A DNA stretch of 64,000 bases, taken from a virus. Made by a program: the position numbers and the translations under genes. Under the pieces are notes generated by a model, which saw nothing but the letters and a program-made list of their open reading frames with translations, ran no database searches and was not told the DNA's origin. The stretch covers positions 1 to 64,000 of the IMG/VR virus record IMGVR_UViG_3300049435_000050; one strand, 5' to 3'. Below are positions 58,160 through 64,000 of this stretch, in pieces; position 1 is the first letter of the stretch, and each line of letters opens with the position of its first letter.

Positions 58160-59482
58160 CTATTTTAAAACACTATAATCCCACCTTACCACGCCTGAAA
58201 GCCCTGACGGATATACCACATCAAAAGTAGTAGTCGTTTTATTCGTTACATAAAAACCTGCAACCGCATTTGACGAAGTAGGCGTTATCTGTACCTTGTA
58301 AGTGTTGTTTGGTTGTGTTGAGCCTATGGTAACTGTAAAAGTCGTTGTAGCTGAACCAAAACCATTGTAACTACCTGATATTACCCTTGCGTCAACATAT
58401 CTTTTACTTGTCTTGGTTTCGTTGGTATACGTAGATGAATAATCCTGATCGTACTGGTCTAGGCCGAAAGTCCTTAGTGCAAAGCTTGATATGCCTGAAT
58501 AGCTTGTTATAGCCGATACGTGTATAGAAAAGCCTGTACCTATAGGGTTGCCGTTAATATCGGTTACCGCAGCGCCAAGCACGTCCCCTACCGTATAGTT
58601 CACACCGGGATTTAAAAGCGATACAGCCGTTATAGCGCCCCCTGTGGAGGTTAATTGAGCCATACCACCTGACCCTGTGCCACCTGTCAGCAGGGCGTTG
58701 TAAACAGAAGTACCGTAGCCACTTCCGCCTGCCAAGGTATTGAGTCCGGAAATGATCGACACGCCAAATACCGGACGCACATCTAAACCGACAAGTATAT
58801 CACCATTGGCGATAGGCTGTAGAATATCCTGCTGTAACTCTCCCCTTGCGCTTCCTGCTGATGCTTTTATGTAGGAGTTCTTATTTACAAACCCGTTATA
58901 GCCTACCGATAACCAATCGTTATTAGCAACACCCCTTACATTTAAGATATTGGCGGTATTGGTATTGATGAAGTTCTGTACGTTAAGCACCGCGTGTCCG
59001 TCTGCTACCGACCTGCTGATATACACTCCTGTTGTGGATGTGGCTATCTGTGCATTGGCACCTGTAAGAAGGTTACTCATGCCCGCTGCATGGAATTGAC
59101 CTCCTGCATCAAGGTTAGCTACCTGAACGTTATTTAACTTCCATTGCTGTGGGTTAGCCGAGCCGGTTTGATTAAGGATGAAATTAAAGCCTGCAAGGTT
59201 AGTTGTGGTGTTTTGTGAGAGTGTACCACCCATGCCGATATTAATGCTTCCTGTAAGCCCATTAACGCCTGTAGCGGAACTACCACCGCCTGTTGGGATG
59301 GTGTCTTTCTTGATATTGCCTGCGGTGTCTACTGTTACCATCATATCCCCCAAAGCAGGGCTATGAGGTACGGTCTTTACCTTTAGCTTATCTGGTATAG
59401 TAGTTGTTTGTGCTTGTGATACTGTTGCCCATAGCAGACAGATTACAATTAAGTATTTGGCACGTATGTTTGTAAATCCCAT
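58160..59482 (-). CDS. Tail fibre/appendage-like protein
   Basis: 440 codons. Signal peptide of about 24 residues, cleavage SQA|Q. Gly/Thr/Asn-rich fibre; C-terminal beta domain. Start overlaps the upstream gene by 34 bases and no better start is seen, so the signal peptide is probably genuine. Confidence 0.65.
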   Translation of the reverse strand: MGFTNIRAKYLIVICLLWATVSQAQTTTIPDKLKVKTVPHSPALGDMMVTVDTAGNIKKDTIPTGGGSSATGVNGLTGSINIGMGGTLSQNTTTNLAGFNFILNQTGSANPQQWKLNNVQVANLDAGGQFHAAGMSNLLTGANAQIATSTTGVYISRSVADGHAVLNVQNFINTNTANILNVRGVANNDWLSVGYNGFVNKNSYIKASAGSARGELQQDILQPIANGDILVGLDVRPVFGVSIISGLNTLAGGSGYGTSVYNALLTGGTGSGGMAQLTSTGGAITAVSLLNPGVNYTVGDVLGAAVTDINGNPIGTGFSIHVSAITSYSGISSFALRTFGLDQYDQDYSSTYTNETKTSKRYVDARVISGSYNGFGSATTTFTVTIGSTQPNNTYKVQITPTSSNAVAGFYVTNKTTTTFDVVYPSGLSGVVRWDYSVLK

Positions 59483-60234
59483 TGTCCTGTAGGTGAGTTG
59501 TCAAGTTTAAGATATTTAGCGGGTACGTTAGGCAATAAGATAAGCTGTCCCCAAAGTGCGCCCGGATATAGCCCGTTTAATGTAGCGTCATCCAAAAGAA
59601 CCGCGCTATTGTTTGTTATTGGAAGTGCCACTATATTCGCTCCCTGTGGTACAAATCCTGTAATTTGAATATATCCCGTTGTAGGAATACCAAATGTCCA
59701 AGTGTAACTGTCTGGCTTGTTAATGTCCCCACCCAAGTTTACTATCGTTGGCACTGTTCCTGTATCTTCCTGCATGGTAGCGTAGTCGTCTACCGTAACA
59801 AATAGCTGAACAATAGCATTGTCGCCATATTTGGCAATGTAAGTTGCCTGGAAGTTACTTAACGATGCAGTGAATACGCCACCACCCTCACCAAACTTGA
59901 TGCGGTCGTAGTTAGCCTGTGCGTTTAGTACCGTAGTAATATCTATCGTAGTTTCTGGCACTTGTGCGTTAGGGTCGAAAGCGATACCGCCTGCCCATGT
60001 TGAGCCAATATCAAGTAACTGGTTATAAATATCTACCGATGCTACCGATGAAAAGTCGGCTACCCTTAATGAAAAGAAGCCTGACTTTATCTTTAAATCC
60101 TGACAAGATGCCGTGTTCCACTTTACCACACATCCTAAAGCCTCACGTGCCCGTATGGTTTGTACCAAAGCGGCATTAGCCCGTGATGCGGTATATACAA
60201 CGTCACTATATTGCTGCTGGCTCAACATCCGCAT
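59449..60234 (-). CDS. Probable tail/baseplate protein
   Basis: 261 codons, no signal peptide, beta-rich second half. Overlaps both neighbours. Lies between the giant polyvalent protein and the fibres, so it may attach fibres. Not recognised. Confidence 0.5.
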   Translation of the reverse strand: MRMLSQQQYSDVVYTASRANAALVQTIRAREALGCVVKWNTASCQDLKIKSGFFSLRVADFSSVASVDIYNQLLDIGSTWAGGIAFDPNAQVPETTIDITTVLNAQANYDRIKFGEGGGVFTASLSNFQATYIAKYGDNAIVQLFVTVDDYATMQEDTGTVPTIVNLGGDINKPDSYTWTFGIPTTGYIQITGFVPQGANIVALPITNNSAVLLDDATLNGLYPGALWGQLILLPNVPAKYLKLDNSPTGQWDLQTYVPNT

Positions 60235-60719
60235 TCCTCCGAATTAATCAGTGTATTAGCGTCATCTATAGCATTCTGTGCTTCCGATGGTACGTTGAAC
60301 AGGGTTGCTGTCACTGACTCGCTATGTGCCAAGTCGGCCTTTACTGCAGCGTTACAAAGTTTGTGGCAAGTACAACAGCGTAGCTTTCGTGATACTTCCC
60401 TTGCTACGTTATTGTAGAAGTTATCCATTAAGGCATTTTCTGTACCTGTTCTTACTGAACCGCCTGCTAAAGTGAATGACAGGACATTATGTAAATAATA
60501 ATCTTTAGTAATGGTTATTTCTGCTGTTAATGACGAAGGGGCAAATGTTATCGTTTCTATATCGTTACCCAACCCGTCAGTGATGGTATCAGTACGTTCC
60601 CCTATATTACCAAGAGTTACCGAATCACTGTTGTCCGAATAATTCGAAGTATCTGTTATTACGACAATCGACCCATCGGCAGATTGGGATAATGATACGG
60701 AAGGTTGGAAAACTGGCAT
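60222..60719 (-). CDS. Probable tail/appendage protein
   Basis: 165 codons. Beta N-terminal half, then a helical part with CCTCHKLC (about residues 114-121) and a final CGC, able to bind metal or cross-link. Not recognised. Confidence 0.5.
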   Translation of the reverse strand: MPVFQPSVSLSQSADGSIVVITDTSNYSDNSDSVTLGNIGERTDTITDGLGNDIETITFAPSSLTAEITITKDYYLHNVLSFTLAGGSVRTGTENALMDNFYNNVAREVSRKLRCCTCHKLCNAAVKADLAHSESVTATLFNVPSEAQNAIDDANTLINSEECGC

Positions 60720-60755
60720 GTCTGTTTATGTTTTGATAAATATAAATATTATTTT

Positions 60756-63700
60756 TCAATGTTTCTTTTTGTTCTCCGGTGCATTGGCATCATATTCACC
60801 TACCCTGAACCCTGTAGAGCCGGAAATAGCACCTGACATTATCCCGTTTATCACATTGTCAAGAGTCATTTTATGCGCACCATGATCCAACGCTGATTTA
60901 TAGGCCACACTTGCGGCCTCCGCAACAGGTAATGGTGCTTTATTCCATGCGTATTCTCCCCACGTTAATTTATGAGCATACCCACTTGGCTTGTCGTGCC
61001 TGTACGGCATAATATTACCACTAAAGTCCTGACCGCTGAAAAAATCTGCTGCTGTCCCGTATAATGGCGCTAATTTACCCCTTGCATATCCGCCCACGTC
61101 TTTACCCAATGCCTTGACCCCATTATCGCCGTGTAATTCTTGTTTGCTTTGAAAAGGTATACTGCCAATGGTACGCATAAACAACGCAGCACCACGCATA
61201 CCCGATGTTGGGTCAATCGTAACATTACCGAACTTAAACTTCATAAAGTCAGGTTTTTTAGGATTGGTAAAGTTAACAGGGTTCTTTGGGTTGGCATTAT
61301 TTTGTATAGCTGAATTAGCAAGCAACAACGCGCTATATGTAGCTAACTGTTCGCCTACCCTACGTGCCCATACCTTAGCAAATACCCTATCAGCAGCCGA
61401 TGCTTTGGACGGGGCGAATATTGTATTCAGCGCAGTCTGTGTAGCCTTTACAGGGCTTGCAGTGAGTTTCTCCCACCTTGCAGCTTCCATACCGCCTGCA
61501 AATGATGCTTCGTTAACCCAAGCAGGTATTTTAACGTTCGTAGCGCCGGTAGCCAGATTAACTAAATTAGCCACACTTTTTGCCACATTTGGATCATCGC
61601 GTTCAGCCGGAGTAAGTTTATTAAAATGGTAATCAAATAAATCCTGCCTTAATACCTTTATGGCATTAAATCCTCTCTCTCCCGCCAACCCAAGTTTACC
61701 TAAGAAATGTTGACTCTTTTGATATTCCTCTGTGTTGATACGTGCAGGATTATTTTTTAATCCTGCACGTTGAGCAATCAAATAGTTGGGACTATTCTTT
61801 AGTTCCTCCAAAGAACGCTGATAGTTTCCTTCATTGCCATAAGCAAATTTCCATCCCCTGAAAAAAGCAGGTATGGTCTTATTCCACATAGAGGGGTTAA
61901 ATGCCGTCATGCCTGCGTGAGTACCAACGAATATACCACCGTGACCAAATACTGCCACGCCCCTGAATAATCCTGATACTTTTTGCAAGGCTTTGCCAAG
62001 TGCTGATTTGTTTTGATCGCCTATCCAGTTTTTTATGCCTACCCTATTACGCGCTAAATCAGACTGTCTTTTCCACATCTCATCGGAAACACGTTTTAGC
62101 TTTGGCGTAGTAATAGCCTCGCTTACCTGCCTCCATGATAGCCCCAAATCTTCGGATGTCTTTGACAATGCATCACGGTATGAAGTACCATTTTCAATAT
62201 AGGTCTGCTTCATATAGTTCCAAATGTCACGCGCTTCCTCCGTAGTGAACTTGTTGCCTTCCTTATCTACAAACCGTTCCTGTAGATCAGCCAAGTCGGT
62301 AGATCCACTTTTATCGTTATTAAAACGTTTAAACTCTTTCTCTGCTAATGCCTTTTTATTTTGTGGCAACGACTTATACCAATCCGATTCCTGTATATGT
62401 TTAATCCCTGCATCTATGGCATCAGCTACCTTACCGCCTGCCTCAATACTTTTTGCAGCAACCTCAATAGCGCCATCCCATACTAATGAAGCAGGTGTTG
62501 CTGAGCTGAATACCCCCGGCCTGCTGAGCTTGGCGTTCTTCCTTAGATTATCGGCTATCCGCTTTGCTTTCTGTGCCTTTGTTTCGTCCTTTGCTGCCTG
62601 CTCACCTGCCTTAAATGCTTTGTCAGTTTCCTCCATTAGTTTGGATTCGGCTTCCTGTAATTTAGTTTTGAGGGTTTCATTTTCCGAAGTAAGGGTTTTC
62701 ACTTTCTTTTCCTGGCCCTCTGTCAACGGCTTACCTGTTAGTTTTTCTACCTGACTTTTTACGTTGGCATAATCCAGTTCAGCATTCTGATATTCATGGG
62801 CAAGCTGTCCGTTGAACTCACCCCCTAAATAGCCTTTTTTCTCCATTAAGGCAATAATATCGGCTTGCTTTTTGGCAAGAGCATCTCGCTCATCACTTCC
62901 TTCGGGAAGGTTACTCATTTCACGGATATTACGTATCTGTAACTGTGCTAAGATAGATGCAGCCATACCACCTTCAATATCGCCGTTTTCTACAGCCATG
63001 TGCGCTGCTTCTTCGCCAAACTTATTTATAAAGTCGGTAGCCTGTTTTGAGCGTTCTTCCTGTGTAAACGATTGGCGTGTAAGTCCTTTTTCTTCAAGGT
63101 ATTTCTTTACGTCAGGCTGTATATCCCCTTCGTAAGCGCGTTTAGTAAGGATAGTTTTCTTTACTTCACTACCACCTTCCTGTGTTGGTTCTTCAACCAC
63201 ACCGTTAATATCCCCATCCAGTTTTTTACGTACATCTTCTTCTTTCAGTTCAGGATGAGCATTCATAATATGCTTTACTCCTTCGTTGATAGCATCGGCA
63301 AGTTCTCCGCCTTTTTCAATGACGGTAGCAATTGTTTCTAAAGCACCATCCCATGTGGCTACGGCAATGCCTTCCAAGCCACCATGGAGCTGTGAACGGT
63401 CTGATTTAAGCGCACGTATCTTATCTGCAAGGGTTTTGGCTTTATCGGCTACTTTTGGTTCTGCTCCTTGTGTAACCGCACTGCCTGTATCTTGTGGAAA
63501 TTCATCCTTATAATGTATTTTTTTAGGGTCTAAAACGACTATTTCATTATCGTATGTGTGGCTATTTTTATCTATGATGGCATCATATCCTAATTCTTTT
63601 GCTGCTTCTGAATAGTATTTTACAGGCAATCTTTCACCTAACTCATTTCCATCAACTGGCATTGTTTCTTTACCGTTTTTATTGACATACCATTCGTTTT

Positions 63701-64000
63701 CAGGATCGTAGGTGAGGTTTTCTTTATTCCAGTTTTTAGCGGCTAAATCACGAACCTTTGTTTCATCTGCGCTGTCTGTATATAATGGTTTTTCAATTGA
63801 CAAATTAACTTTAGTAAGTTCTTTTCCAAACTCATTTATAACCAAATCCTTATTCGTAGAAAAATAAGTCCCTTTACCGAATTGAGGCGCTTCTCCTTCG
63901 CGTAATTGGCCTACTCTTTTAGTTGGAGAGGCATGATAAAATTCATCCTGTTCACCTAATTTAAAAAGGTTTATCGGCTTTTCTTCTGGCTGTGCATTTT
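60756..64000 (-). CDS. Giant polyvalent virion protein with ART-like domain (partial)
   Basis: Open from the right edge to TGA at 60756, so the N-terminus is outside. Near the edge FYHASP...GKGTYFST and, about 100 residues on, YDNEIVVLDP give the H, Y and E/D sites of an ADP-ribosyltransferase-like fold. Two copies of a WDGA-x-E...GG-x-x-ADAI helical module follow, with a coiled coil between. The C-terminus is Gly- and Asn-rich. Such multi-domain proteins are ejected with the DNA to protect it or disarm the host. Confidence 0.7.
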   Translation of the reverse strand, partial: NAQPEEKPINLFKLGEQDEFYHASPTKRVGQLREGEAPQFGKGTYFSTNKDLVINEFGKELTKVNLSIEKPLYTDSADETKVRDLAAKNWNKENLTYDPENEWYVNKNGKETMPVDGNELGERLPVKYYSEAAKELGYDAIIDKNSHTYDNEIVVLDPKKIHYKDEFPQDTGSAVTQGAEPKVADKAKTLADKIRALKSDRSQLHGGLEGIAVATWDGALETIATVIEKGGELADAINEGVKHIMNAHPELKEEDVRKKLDGDINGVVEEPTQEGGSEVKKTILTKRAYEGDIQPDVKKYLEEKGLTRQSFTQEERSKQATDFINKFGEEAAHMAVENGDIEGGMAASILAQLQIRNIREMSNLPEGSDERDALAKKQADIIALMEKKGYLGGEFNGQLAHEYQNAELDYANVKSQVEKLTGKPLTEGQEKKVKTLTSENETLKTKLQEAESKLMEETDKAFKAGEQAAKDETKAQKAKRIADNLRKNAKLSRPGVFSSATPASLVWDGAIEVAAKSIEAGGKVADAIDAGIKHIQESDWYKSLPQNKKALAEKEFKRFNNDKSGSTDLADLQERFVDKEGNKFTTEEARDIWNYMKQTYIENGTSYRDALSKTSEDLGLSWRQVSEAITTPKLKRVSDEMWKRQSDLARNRVGIKNWIGDQNKSALGKALQKVSGLFRGVAVFGHGGIFVGTHAGMTAFNPSMWNKTIPAFFRGWKFAYGNEGNYQRSLEELKNSPNYLIAQRAGLKNNPARINTEEYQKSQHFLGKLGLAGERGFNAIKVLRQDLFDYHFNKLTPAERDDPNVAKSVANLVNLATGATNVKIPAWVNEASFAGGMEAARWEKLTASPVKATQTALNTIFAPSKASAADRVFAKVWARRVGEQLATYSALLLANSAIQNNANPKNPVNFTNPKKPDFMKFKFGNVTIDPTSGMRGAALFMRTIGSIPFQSKQELHGDNGVKALGKDVGGYARGKLAPLYGTAADFFSGQDFSGNIMPYRHDKPSGYAHKLTWGEYAWNKAPLPVAEAASVAYKSALDHGAHKMTLDNVINGIMSGAISGSTGFRVGEYDANAPENKKKH

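Noticed and set aside
61168-61632. Plus-strand 154-codon frame opposite the polyvalent gene
   Set aside because: Shadow of a well-supported minus-strand gene; no start context or coupling.

Overview
The window reads as most of the genome of a tailed double-stranded DNA phage of a Bacteroidota host, most likely crAss-like (Crassvirales) or a close relative. Evidence for the virus: a large terminase (704 codons), a 778-codon portal, a scaffold-like protein and a 487-codon HK97-type capsid candidate lie in that order on one strand. They are followed by three connector/ring-like proteins and a large tail protein running off the left edge. Evidence for the host: promoters of the Bacteroidota type (TTG, 19-20 bases, TAnnTTTG) and seven signal peptides that all place Gln directly after the predicted cleavage site. 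The DNA is AT-rich. No RNA polymerase, DNA polymerase, integrase or canonical tRNA was seen; these may lie outside the window.

Layout. (1) 1-21.6 kb, minus strand: late block. Read in the direction of transcription it holds a structured leader near 21.5-21.7 kb, a surface-sugar cassette (two glycosyltransferases, a PLOD-like transferase, a methyltransferase), a tandem chaperonin-10-like protein, packaging genes, portal, scaffold, capsid and connector proteins. Three plus-strand cassettes interrupt it (3.9-4.8, 8.8-10.7 and 18.5-18.8 kb), each with its own promoter and/or terminator, like morons. (2) 21.7-27.6 kb, minus: replication block with primase-helicase, replisome organiser, NinB-like recombination protein, a methyltransferase-like protein with an altered catalytic motif, and a RepL-like plasmid initiator whose promoter is flanked by three 22-bp-spaced iterons. 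(3) 27.6-28.0 kb: divergent control region and candidate origin. (4) 28.0-48.0 kb, plus: early block of about 50 mostly tiny genes, including many one-helix membrane proteins, a tRNA-like RNA, a broken IS1595-type transposase, a permuted GHKL ATPase, a Gp157-type protein, a Pol-beta-like nucleotidyltransferase, a PP-loop protein, YopX and DUF1064 proteins, and two proteins with striking in-frame short repeats. (5) 48.1-64.0 kb, minus: holin/endolysin, small membrane proteins, four long adhesin/fibre-like proteins with Sec signal peptides (one a LamG-SGNH esterase), two structural unknowns and a giant polyvalent protein with an ADP-ribosyltransferase-like head, cut by the right edge.

How it fits together: block 3 fires outward, leftward into RepL and replication and rightward into the early host-takeover genes. 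The late blocks then package DNA, build the particle, modify a surface sugar and lyse the cell. RepL plus iterons suggests the genome may also persist like a plasmid. Functions without a named motif are inferred from position only.
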